Part shown: one piece after another, positions 1 to 7,335 of the stretch | How positions within the stretch are numbered: the first letter of the stretch is position 1 | Layout: each line of letters starts with the position of its first letter | DNA from: Hyphomicrobium sp. LHD-15 | GTDB taxonomy: Bacteria > Pseudomonadota > Alphaproteobacteria > Rhizobiales > Hyphomicrobiaceae | Length of the DNA stretch: 64,000 bases | Direction of reading: 5' to 3' | Assembly: GCF_031157355.1 (NCBI RefSeq) | Contig: NZ_JAVIFT010000001.1 | Location: 682,001-746,000, forward strand | Notes under the pieces: model-generated | Seen by the model: the letters and a program-made list of their open reading frames with translations, nothing else | What the model was told of the DNA's origin: nothing | Database searches by the model: none | Translations under genes and position numbers: made by a program

Positions 1-231
1 CGCCTGATCGGGCTCGAGGGCACGTCCACCACCCGTCTCGAGGACGAGGCGTTCGGCGACTTGACCGCGTTGGTGCTCGGCGCGGAGGGAAAGGGCTTGC
101 GCGAACTCACGGCGCAAACGTGCGACAGCCTCGTCTCGATCACGACGGCAGGTGCGCTCGCGAGCCTCAACGTCTCCAATGCCGCGGCGGTGGCTCTGCA
201 TTGGGCCGCACTGGCCCGGCGCAAAAAATGA
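1..231 (+). CDS. rlmB: 23S rRNA 2'-O-methyltransferase RlmB, C-terminal part (cut by window edge)
   Basis: This is the last 76 codons of a SpoU/TrmH-family RNA 2'-O-ribose methyltransferase; the start lies outside the window. The visible part holds the family's SAM-binding knot motifs: LVLGAEGKGL at residues 29-38 of the fragment and LNVSNAAAVALH near the end, the ASLNVSNAA form typical of the RlmB/TrmH group. RlmB methylates G2251 in the 23S rRNA peptidyl-transferase loop. TrmH-type tRNA methyltransferases share these motifs, so the exact target is inferred. Confidence 0.85.
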   Translation, partial: RLIGLEGTSTTRLEDEAFGDLTALVLGAEGKGLRELTAQTCDSLVSITTAGALASLNVSNAAAVALHWAALARRKK

Positions 232-289
232 GAGGCGGCCTCGGGTCGAGACCGCCTCCTCGTATGTCAAAAGCGCGCGCTTCTCTGCG

Positions 290-616
290 TCAGTCGCAGT
301 AGGTCGGCCGCCAGCAGGTCCAGCGACCGCCGCGACAGACGGTGTCGCCCCAGCTGTTGGTGAAGCAGCGGCGTCCGCGCCAACCGCACTCCTCGGGGCC
401 CGGGTAGCACTCGCCCGAAGAGCGGTAGTAGTGGCGATCATAGTCACGGTCGCGCGCGTGGCCGTATGCGCCCAGCAATCCGAGGCCGATGATGCCGGCG
501 GCAACGCCAGCTGCCACGCGGCCACCACGGCCGGCTTCAGCAGGCTGGATCGACGACGCCGTCACGCCAACCATCAGAGCGACCGCCATCAAGGCATTCA
601 TAAATTTCTTGATCAT
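290..616 (-). CDS. small secreted Cys/Gly-rich protein, unknown function
   Basis: A 108-residue protein whose first 28 residues form a signal peptide (MIKKFMNALMAVALMVG..., cleavage after a PAEA motif). The mature chain starts with a glycine-zipper-like stretch (GGRVAAGVAAGIIGLGLLG) and ends in a Cys/Trp/Arg-rich tail with six cysteines, suggesting disulfides in the periplasm or outside. An in-frame start further upstream would place the signal peptide internally, so the Met at 616 is preferred, although its ribosome site is weak. I do not recognise the family. The AEAG-plus-glycine-zipper start resembles the secreted protein at 38081-38683. Confidence 0.7.
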   Translation of the reverse strand: MIKKFMNALMAVALMVGVTASSIQPAEAGRGGRVAAGVAAGIIGLGLLGAYGHARDRDYDRHYYRSSGECYPGPEECGWRGRRCFTNSWGDTVCRGGRWTCWRPTYCD

Positions 617-805
617 GGGTCTTTTCCCAAACCTAGTCTCAAACGTGGAATTCGTTCGCCTGGCTTCGACAACGCGCCCAAGCGAGAAAAAGTTCATGTG
701 AGCAGAAAAACATGTGCTCGATGAATGGGGCATGAACGGGGAGTTTCGGTGCCCAAAACATGCAAAAGGCCGTCTCGACGACGGCCTTCGCTAGAATTCT
801 TCGAT

Positions 806-856
806 GTGACCGATGTGTCCGCCGTCGGATCTCTGAAACCCGAAGCGATCATGGCG
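806..856. repeat. decayed copy of the dispersed palindromic element
   Basis: These 51 bases align without gaps to the intact copy at 46544-46598. The outer parts match best: GACCGATG at the left and CCGAAGCGATCATGG at the right, with TCGGA conserved in the middle. About two thirds of positions agree. The left arm no longer pairs fully with the right. It lies 22 bases past the stop of the 879-1253 gene, the same 3'-flanking position seen for the other copies. Confidence 0.55.
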
Positions 857-878
857 CGAGGCGACAGGATGCGTCGGC

Positions 879-1253
879 TTACCAGTGGCGACGATAGCCG
901 CGTTCGTAGCCGTAGCGATGCCATTTGCGCTGCTTGTACACGGGGCGAGGATAGCCCCAAGCTTGGTAGTAAGGTGGCAGCTTGGCAAACGGACGGCAGC
1001 AGGCCTGGCGATAGCGCAGCTCCTGGGTCGGGCGCCAATATCCCGAGTTGTAGTAGGGATAGTAGCGGCGCGGCGACGCGTAGTACGCGTGGCGATCCGG
1101 CTCGAAATCGGAGCGGTAGTGGCGGTGATAGAACTGATAGTTGCTGTAGTACCCGCCGTTATGATGATGACGGCGATGTCCAGCTTCGGCGGCCGCCGGA
1201 ATGAGGGCCAAGCCGAGAGCGGCTACAAATAGGGCAAGGACCCTAGAATGCAT
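879..1253 (-). CDS. small secreted Tyr/His-rich protein, unknown function
   Basis: A 124-residue exported protein. Residues 1-24 are a clean signal peptide (MHSRVLALFVAALGLALIP, cleavage at AEAG). The mature part is extremely rich in Tyr, His, Arg and Pro (for example HRRHHHNGGYYSNYQFYHRHY), with one adjacent Cys pair. The start at 1253 is fixed by a CAGGAG ribosome site 7 bases upstream; a longer in-frame start would bury the signal peptide. The composition suggests a metal-binding or surface-coating protein, but that is inference. It runs in the same direction as the 290-616 gene, with a decayed palindromic repeat between them. Confidence 0.7.
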   Translation of the reverse strand: MHSRVLALFVAALGLALIPAAAEAGHRRHHHNGGYYSNYQFYHRHYRSDFEPDRHAYYASPRRYYPYYNSGYWRPTQELRYRQACCRPFAKLPPYYQAWGYPRPVYKQRKWHRYGYERGYRRHW

Positions 1254-1537
1254 GACGGACTCCTGGGGGTCGGACTGAGCAGATTTCGCCATCACCTTAA
1301 ATCAAAACGCATAATATTGCTTTAACTCATCCTTCGACGTCGACCAAGTTGCGGTAACATCCGTTTCAACGGCCCGCCGTAACGAGCGCGGCCGATCGTC
1401 AGCCCACTTCTGTTCGGCAACACGGTAACCAAACGGTTAGCGACGCCTTTTCATCGGTTTCAAATACGCACATTGGTGGGGTCTCGTGTGGTGGGATCCT
1501 CGGTGCATCCCGATGTGTTTCGCGGTGCGCGCTGACG

Positions 1538-3676
1538 ATGTTCATGCCTTCGATGTTTTCTCTTGCCGGTCAGGACCCAGCGCGCAGGTCTCCCGGCCGA
1601 CCCGGCCTCCTCGACGTACCGCGCCGCCGCCAGCAAGTGCTGACGACCACCGCGCTCTCCGTTGCGCTTGCCGCGGTCTATCTCGTGCTCACCACGCCGA
1701 CCTACACATCGTGGTCCCGCCTCTATGTCGGCCCAAGCCAGACCCCGGCCGCGGGCGAAGCCGTGCGCGCAGATCCGGCGCTATCCAACAGCGAAGCGGC
1801 CATCGTGGGTTCGGATGCGATGCTGCGCCGGGTGGTCGAGGTTCTGAGCCTTTATGACGATCCGGAATTCGGCGACACCGGTGCTTTGTCGGGATTGCGA
1901 TCGTACTTCCCGGGACGCGCGAGCCCCGACAAAAAGGCGCTCGCGACGGAACGGCTCGCAAGGCAGGTCGAGATCGCACGGGCCGGCAACACCTACATCC
2001 TCGACGTTGGCGTCACCTCGCGATCGCCCGCCAAAGCCGCGCAAATCAACGACACGCTGGTCAGCCTCTATCTCGCCGAGCAGATCAACGCGCGTGCCGA
2101 CACGGATCGGCGCGCCAGCAACCTGATCGACAGCCGGCTCGGCGCGTTGAGAGATCAAGTGCAACAGGCCGAAGAGCGGATCGAGACGTTCAAGACGCGC
2201 AACCAAATCCCGAGTTCGGACGGGCGCATCGCCGACGAGCAGCAGATCGCCAGGCTCAACGACGAACTCGCCACCGCACGTGCCAAAACCGCCGACGCGC
2301 GTGCGCGGAGCGATGCCGCCCGCTTCACGCTCACATCCGATGCCGGCCTCCAAAGCCTACCCGAGATCTTGCGCTCTCCGACCATCGAACGCCTTCGCAC
2401 GCACCTCGCCGAAGCCAACGAGCGGGCAAACTCGCTTGCCGTAAACCTCGGGCCTCGCCATCCGGCCTTGCTGGACGCCCGCGCGCAACGCAACGCCATC
2501 CGCGCGCGGATCGACGCCGAACTACGGCGCATCGAACACGCGCTCGCGTCGGAGCAAGATGTCGCCGCGCGCCGCGAGCAGGAGCTTCAAGGGCTCATCG
2601 AGACCCGTACGGCCGATGTTTCTCGTGTCGTGACGGCTCAGATCGAGCTTCGCAAACTGGAACAGGACGCCGCGACCAGCCGCGAAGCGCTGAGCGCTTA
2701 CCTGACGCGAGCCAAAGAGGCGCGCGAAGAGGCGCAGATCGCAGTGCCCTCAGCGCGCGTCGTCTCGGACGCGACACCGCCTACCAAAGCGAGCTGGCCG
2801 AATGCGTGGCTGGTGCTCTCGCTCGGCTTTTTTGGCGGGGCGGCCCTGGGCGGCCTCCGCGCGTTTGCCGGCGCGCGGCTCGATACCACGGTGAGGCCGG
2901 CCTATGGCGCGACGGCGATCGGCCAGCTGCCGTTGTTCCCGGTTCCGAAATTCCGCAGCAAAGTCCGTTCGCAGCTTTCATCGTCCCGCCGGTCTCTCTC
3001 GCTCCGCAGCCGCCCGGGGGGCGCCGCGATCGGGCGCATTCTGGATGCCGTCGCCACACCGGACGGGGCCAATGAAGCCCATTATCGCCAGAGCATCCTG
3101 CAACTGCTGGGCTCGTTCGAGCCCGATCGTCATGTGAGCTATCCGACGGCCATCATGCTGCTCGGTGCCGACAGGCGCGCCAGCCCCTCTCCTATCTCGC
3201 TTGCGCTCGCGCACGCGGCTGCTCTCAGGGGCGAGCGCGTGCTGCTCGTCGATGCCTGCTCCGCAAGCCCCGTTCTATCGCCGGTGCTTGCCCCCGAGCG
3301 AACCGAAGGCTGGCCGGCGCTTCTTGCCGAACCCGCAGCATTGGCCGCCCACACCGCCGGGCCCGAGGATTTCGGATTTTCCCTGCTTGCGCTGGCCAGG
3401 GCCGATCTCGGCCTGCTCAAGCGCGGCGAGCGCCGCCAGCTCGCGGCCAATCTGGCCGCGGCCTCGCTCGACTACGACCTCGTTGTCATCGATGGCGGCG
3501 TGCTGACCACGGATGAATCGGCCTCCGCCCTGCTGCCGCTCATCGACAAAATTCTGATCGTTGCGCGCAACGGCAAGACGCAGCAGGCAAACCTCGATCA
3601 CACACTGCATTTGCTGGCGCCCTACCGCGGCAAAGTTGGGGGCGTCGTGCTGGCAGGTGCCGTCTCGCGAAGCTGA
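1538..3676 (+). CDS. Wzz/BY-kinase-like polysaccharide co-polymerase with degenerate P-loop
   Basis: A 712-residue inner-membrane protein of the exopolysaccharide chain-length family. It has an N-terminal membrane segment near residues 37-54 (LTTTALSVALAAVYLVL), a long periplasmic coiled-coil region, the proline-rich PPTKASWPN entry to the second membrane segment near residue 420, and a cytoplasmic BY-kinase-like domain from about 530. Walker A' (RVLLVDAC) and a Walker-B-like strand (YDLVVIDGG) remain. The Walker A lysine is gone: GADRRASPSPIS stands where GEGKTT is normal. No C-terminal tyrosine cluster is present. It probably controls polymer length or export without kinase activity. The nearby galE supplies sugar nucleotides. 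No strong ribosome site marks the start; the Met codons at 1547 and 1553 are alternatives. Confidence 0.85.
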   Translation: MFMPSMFSLAGQDPARRSPGRPGLLDVPRRRQQVLTTTALSVALAAVYLVLTTPTYTSWSRLYVGPSQTPAAGEAVRADPALSNSEAAIVGSDAMLRRVVEVLSLYDDPEFGDTGALSGLRSYFPGRASPDKKALATERLARQVEIARAGNTYILDVGVTSRSPAKAAQINDTLVSLYLAEQINARADTDRRASNLIDSRLGALRDQVQQAEERIETFKTRNQIPSSDGRIADEQQIARLNDELATARAKTADARARSDAARFTLTSDAGLQSLPEILRSPTIERLRTHLAEANERANSLAVNLGPRHPALLDARAQRNAIRARIDAELRRIEHALASEQDVAARREQELQGLIETRTADVSRVVTAQIELRKLEQDAATSREALSAYLTRAKEAREEAQIAVPSARVVSDATPPTKASWPNAWLVLSLGFFGGAALGGLRAFAGARLDTTVRPAYGATAIGQLPLFPVPKFRSKVRSQLSSSRRSLSLRSRPGGAAIGRILDAVATPDGANEAHYRQSILQLLGSFEPDRHVSYPTAIMLLGADRRASPSPISLALAHAAALRGERVLLVDACSASPVLSPVLAPERTEGWPALLAEPAALAAHTAGPEDFGFSLLALARADLGLLKRGERRQLAANLAAASLDYDLVVIDGGVLTTDESASALLPLIDKILIVARNGKTQQANLDHTLHLLAPYRGKVGGVVLAGAVSRS

Positions 3677-3881
3677 GCAAAGTGCGCTGTGCTAACTGTT
3701 TCCATGCATGTGCATGCCTCGCACAACCCGGCCGTAAACTCGGAATTAGAGAAAACCTCGTAGGGTTCGGGATTGAACCCCGCGTCCTCCCCTGGAGGGC
3801 GCCGCCGACGTTCGCCCTCGCTCAGGTCATGGATCTGCCGAGACAAGCGGACCTGTTTCCAATTTCATGCGAGGCTCTCCT

Positions 3882-4859
3882 ATGACTGTGCTTGTGACAG
3901 GCGGCGCCGGATATATCGGCAGCCACATGGTGCTGGCACTGCTCGATGCCGGAGAAAAGGTCGTCGTCGTCGACAACCTCTCGACGGGCTTCCGCTCCGC
4001 CGTTCGCGCCCCCGCCGTGCTCGTCGAAGGCAATGTCGGAGACCAGGCGCTCGTCACCCGTGTCGTGGAAGAGCACCGGCCCCGCTGCATCATCCATTTC
4101 GCCGGATCGATCGTGGTGCCGGATTCGGTCGCGGATCCGCTCGGCTATTATCTGAACAACACGTCGAACTCGCGCTCGCTGATCGAGGTTGCGGTCAAGA
4201 CCGGCGTCAAGTCCTTCATCTTTTCGTCGACGGCGGCGGTCTACGGCAATCCGAAGCAAATCCCGGTCAAGGAGGATGCCGAGCTCAAGCCGGTGTCGCC
4301 CTACGGCACCTCGAAGCTGATGACCGAGCTGATGCTCGCCGACACCGCATTCGCGCACGATTTCCGCTATGTGGCACTGCGCTATTTCAACGTGGCCGGC
4401 GCCGATCCCGAGGGCCGTACCGGCCAATCGACGCCGCGCGCGACCCACCTGATCAAGGTGGCGTGCGAGACCGCGCTCGGCAAGCGCCCGTCGATGGACG
4501 TATTCGGCACGGACTACCCGACGACTGACGGAACCTGCGTCCGCGACTACATCCACGTCAGCGACCTCGCGGCGGCGCACATGGCCGCGCTCAAGTATCT
4601 CGATGGTGGCGGCAAGTCGGACATCTTCAACTGCGGGTATTCGTCGGGCTACTCGGTTCTGGAAGTCATCGAGGCGGTGAAGCGCGCCTCCGGCGGCCCG
4701 TTCCCGGTCAAGCTCGGGCCGCGGCGGCCGGGCGACGCGGAAGCCATCGTGGCGGACTCGGCCAAAATCCGCAGCCGCCTTGGCTGGGAGCCGCGCCTTG
4801 CGGACCTCGACAAGATCGTGGCCCATGCGCTGGCCTGGGAACGGTCGCTCAAGGCCTAA
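3882..4859 (+). CDS. galE: UDP-glucose 4-epimerase
   Basis: A 325-residue short-chain dehydrogenase/reductase that interconverts UDP-glucose and UDP-galactose with bound NAD. The NAD-binding GGAGYIGSH lies at residues 7-15, and the catalytic YxxxK (YGTSK) at Tyr141/Lys145. CVRDYIHVSDLA and the C-terminal RRPGDAEAIVAD are characteristic of GalE. The start at 3882 places a GAGG ribosome site 8 bases upstream; an in-frame ATG at 3867 sits before that site and is less likely. It probably feeds galactose residues to the surface polysaccharides whose chain-length protein is encoded just upstream. Confidence 0.95.
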   Translation: MTVLVTGGAGYIGSHMVLALLDAGEKVVVVDNLSTGFRSAVRAPAVLVEGNVGDQALVTRVVEEHRPRCIIHFAGSIVVPDSVADPLGYYLNNTSNSRSLIEVAVKTGVKSFIFSSTAAVYGNPKQIPVKEDAELKPVSPYGTSKLMTELMLADTAFAHDFRYVALRYFNVAGADPEGRTGQSTPRATHLIKVACETALGKRPSMDVFGTDYPTTDGTCVRDYIHVSDLAAAHMAALKYLDGGGKSDIFNCGYSSGYSVLEVIEAVKRASGGPFPVKLGPRRPGDAEAIVADSAKIRSRLGWEPRLADLDKIVAHALAWERSLKA

Positions 4860-5008
4860 ACCCACCCATCGGCGGGGAGCCCGTGTTTCGGGCGCGGCCG
4901 ACCGTGGCATGAAGACCCTTTTTCCGCGGGCGGGAGTTCGCTAAAAGGGGGCGCACTGCTTCGCGCCGGCTCGGTTCGCACCTGCCCGGGACGACGCATT
5001 CGACGTTC

Positions 5009-5084
<76 letters not shown>

Positions 5085-5291
5085 AGACTTACATCATTCA
5101 CATCATTCAGATGCGTGCGCTGGCAATTGCCGATTAACGGCGATAGCAGCCGGCCTCCGCGGCTCATCGGCCTTCCCGGCGGCTCTCAGATTTGCACGGC
5201 CGTCGACCGTCTGTTTGACTTTGCTCAAACTCCACCCCCGGCCTCCGGTTGCATACTTGCGGTTCGATTTACCCAAGGAGTCGAGCCGGCT

Positions 5292-6035
5292 ATGGCCCTA
5301 CCCCCAAGATGCAATGCCTGTCCGGTGCGTGAGGCGTCGCTCTGCGGCTCGCTCGGCGAAGATGCGGCCCATGCGCTCTCGCGCGTCATGCACCGGATGC
5401 GAGTTCCGGCCGGGCGGGTGATCTATGGAGCGGCCGAGCGGGCGGATACCTTCGCCATCCTGATCTCGGGCGTCGTCAAGCTCGTGATCACGAAGCCGGA
5501 TGGGCGCCAGCAGATCGTCGGCCTTCAGTTTCCGTCCGACTTCGTCGGGCGGCCGTTTCTCGATGGCTCGAACCTTTCGGCGGAAGCGGCGACGACACTC
5601 GAGCTTTGCTGCTGTTCGGGGCGTGCCTTCGAAAACGTGATGCGCGAGCATCCGATCATCGAACGGGTGCTGCTCAAGCGCATCGCTGCCGATCTCGACA
5701 GCGCGCGCAACTGGGCGTTCCTGCTCGGGCGCACGACGGCCCAGGAGAAGGTAGCGAGCCTGCTCCATCTCATCGCCGAACGGATGGCGCGAAGCGTCGT
5801 GCGCGGCGACAGGGAGCGGCCGTGCGCGCTCGGGCTTTCGCTGCCGCTGTCGCGCATGGAGATGGCCGAGTGCCTCGGGCTGCGCCTCGAGACCGTTTGC
5901 CGCCAGATGACGCAACTCAAATCCCGCGGCGTGATCTCGACCATGGGCCGGCGCGCCTTCGACGTGCTCGACATGGAGAAGCTGCGGAATTGCGCGGCGA
6001 ACGCGACGGCGATGACCGTCGAGGAGTGCGTTTAG
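5292..6035 (+). CDS. FNR/FnrN-type oxygen-responsive Crp-family regulator
   Basis: A 247-residue transcription factor of the Crp/Fnr superfamily. The N-terminal cysteines 7, 10 and 18 have the C-x2-C-x7-C spacing of FnrN/FixK1-type proteins, and a central cysteine cluster at 106-108 can give the fourth ligand for an oxygen-labile [4Fe-4S] cluster. A cNMP-fold sensor spans about 30-130 and a winged helix 160-225. The recognition helix reads E200-T-V-C-R204: the Glu and Arg that contact TTGAT half-sites are kept, but the usual Ser is Cys. The start at 5292 follows AAGGAG by 11 bases; a longer in-frame start at 5115 overruns that site. It probably switches genes at low oxygen; its targets are not visible here. 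Confidence 0.9.
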   Translation: MALPPRCNACPVREASLCGSLGEDAAHALSRVMHRMRVPAGRVIYGAAERADTFAILISGVVKLVITKPDGRQQIVGLQFPSDFVGRPFLDGSNLSAEAATTLELCCCSGRAFENVMREHPIIERVLLKRIAADLDSARNWAFLLGRTTAQEKVASLLHLIAERMARSVVRGDRERPCALGLSLPLSRMEMAECLGLRLETVCRQMTQLKSRGVISTMGRRAFDVLDMEKLRNCAANATAMTVEECV

Positions 6036-6090
6036 GAAATTGGGGAAGTTGCGGCGGTTCCGAGATAATCGCGAGGGCGCGTTGCAAGCC

Positions 6091-7086
6091 TCAGTTCGGC
6101 GCAGGCCCGAAGCCGAACGTCAGGCGCAGTCCGGTGCGGACATCCCACAGGTCGTCATCCTGAACGTGCGATTCATATCCGCCCGCCGATGAATTGCTCG
6201 ACAGGTGCGCGGTCGGCACCTTCGAGAAGTAATCCGCCTCGGCGAAACCTTCGATGTTGGACGTGGGCGAGAGCTTGTACTTCAAGCCGACGCCGAGCAA
6301 GCCGCGGAACCCGAAGCCGGAGTCGCCGTCGGATACGCTTGCGGCAAATCCGTCGGGGTCCAGATCTGAGCTCGACCGGAACTTCCCATCAGCGTCGTAG
6401 CCGTAGATGCCCGCTCCGAGCCGCCCGACGAGGGCGAGCTGCGGCGTCAGCCAGCGCTCGGGCTCGACCGAGAGCGAAATGCCGTAAAGCCACGCGTCGA
6501 TCTTGCCGCTGCGCTGCAGCTCGCAGCACGCCGATACGGCGGTGTGGGTCTCTTCTTCGAGATTACGAACGAACGGTGCGAGCGACCAGGTCACCGTCGT
6601 GGTCGGGTTGACGGCCTGATCGTGCTCGAGGCGCGCGCCGAATTCCCAGCTCTCGCGTTCGACCTTGGTCTTGGCGGACAGGCCGTCGGTGACAAGGATC
6701 GTGCCGTCGACCGTTTTCAGGGTCAGATCTGCTGCGGGTGGAGACGTGTCGCTCCGGCTGTCGTCAGCCTTGCCGTAGAGCAGGAAGAATTCAACGCGAT
6801 GGAACTTGTCGAGGTAGGGCGTGCCGGTGTCGAAGCCGACCGTGCCGCCCGCGAAGAAGCCATCATCCGGCGAGACGAGCACATCCTGCTCGGGGCCACC
6901 GCCGATCACGACGATGCCGTGGCCGGTCACGTCCGGGCCGTCCTGGTGCAGGTAGCCACCCTCGAACGAGAGGTAGCGGCCGTTAGGACCGACCGGAGCC
7001 TTGCCCATATCGGCAAGCGGCGCTTGCGAAAATGCAATCAGCCCGGTGGCTGCGATCATCGCAAAGCGAACGCGACGGCCCGTCAT
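6091..7086 (-). CDS. outer-membrane beta-barrel protein, unknown substrate
   Basis: A 331-residue exported protein with a signal peptide (residues 1-25, AMIAATGLIAFSQAPLA). The mature chain has alternating amphipathic strands such as RYLSFEGGYLHQD, HRVEFFLLYG, LALVGRLGAGIYGY and LGVGLKYKLSP, and the last strand LRLTFGFG lies close to the C terminus, as expected for a beta barrel. It resembles the Lpg1974-type pore-forming outer-membrane family, but that assignment is only by general character. It converges on the FNR-like gene with a 55-base gap. Confidence 0.65.
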   Translation of the reverse strand: MTGRRVRFAMIAATGLIAFSQAPLADMGKAPVGPNGRYLSFEGGYLHQDGPDVTGHGIVVIGGGPEQDVLVSPDDGFFAGGTVGFDTGTPYLDKFHRVEFFLLYGKADDSRSDTSPPAADLTLKTVDGTILVTDGLSAKTKVERESWEFGARLEHDQAVNPTTTVTWSLAPFVRNLEEETHTAVSACCELQRSGKIDAWLYGISLSVEPERWLTPQLALVGRLGAGIYGYDADGKFRSSSDLDPDGFAASVSDGDSGFGFRGLLGVGLKYKLSPTSNIEGFAEADYFSKVPTAHLSSNSSAGGYESHVQDDDLWDVRTGLRLTFGFGPAPN

Positions 7087-7287
7087 CCTATCCCCCAGCG
7101 GCTATTATATTTTGCGCGCATCAATTCTCACGCGCGCCCGCCCATCTGAACGCTTCTCACGAGAACACGCAGACGGCGGATCGCTCTCCGCAATGGGCGA
7201 TTCTTAAGTGATTCGCGACCCCCGCGCCCGCGAATCACAACAGGAATTTCAAAAAATTCTATGTGTATTCGCTGCGTTACAAACGAA

Positions 7288-7311
7288 AGCGGAGGCCTTT
7301 CGGCCTCCGCT
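7288..7311 (-). terminator. hairpin terminator of the giant adhesin gene
   Basis: A perfect 10-bp stem (AGCGGAGGCC/GGCCTCCGCT) with a 4-base loop starts 25 bases past the adhesin stop codon. On the minus strand it is followed by a T-rich tail (TTTCGTTTGT), fitting a rho-independent terminator. Confidence 0.8.
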
Positions 7312-7335
7312 AGAATCGCAATCACGCTGTCTACT

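Noticed and set aside
3763-3780. GGGTTC-GGGATT-GAACCC hairpin resembling a tRNA T arm
   Set aside because: The loop is 6 bases and no acceptor or anticodon arms can be placed around it on either strand; no T run follows to make it a terminator.
4879-4893. GCCCG-TGTTT-CGGGC hairpin after galE as a terminator
   Set aside because: The stem is only 5 bp and no T run follows, so support is too weak to list.
3822-4910. Long open frame antisense to galE
   Set aside because: It is a reading-frame shadow of a strongly conserved gene in GC-rich DNA; its product is Arg-rich and shows no motif.
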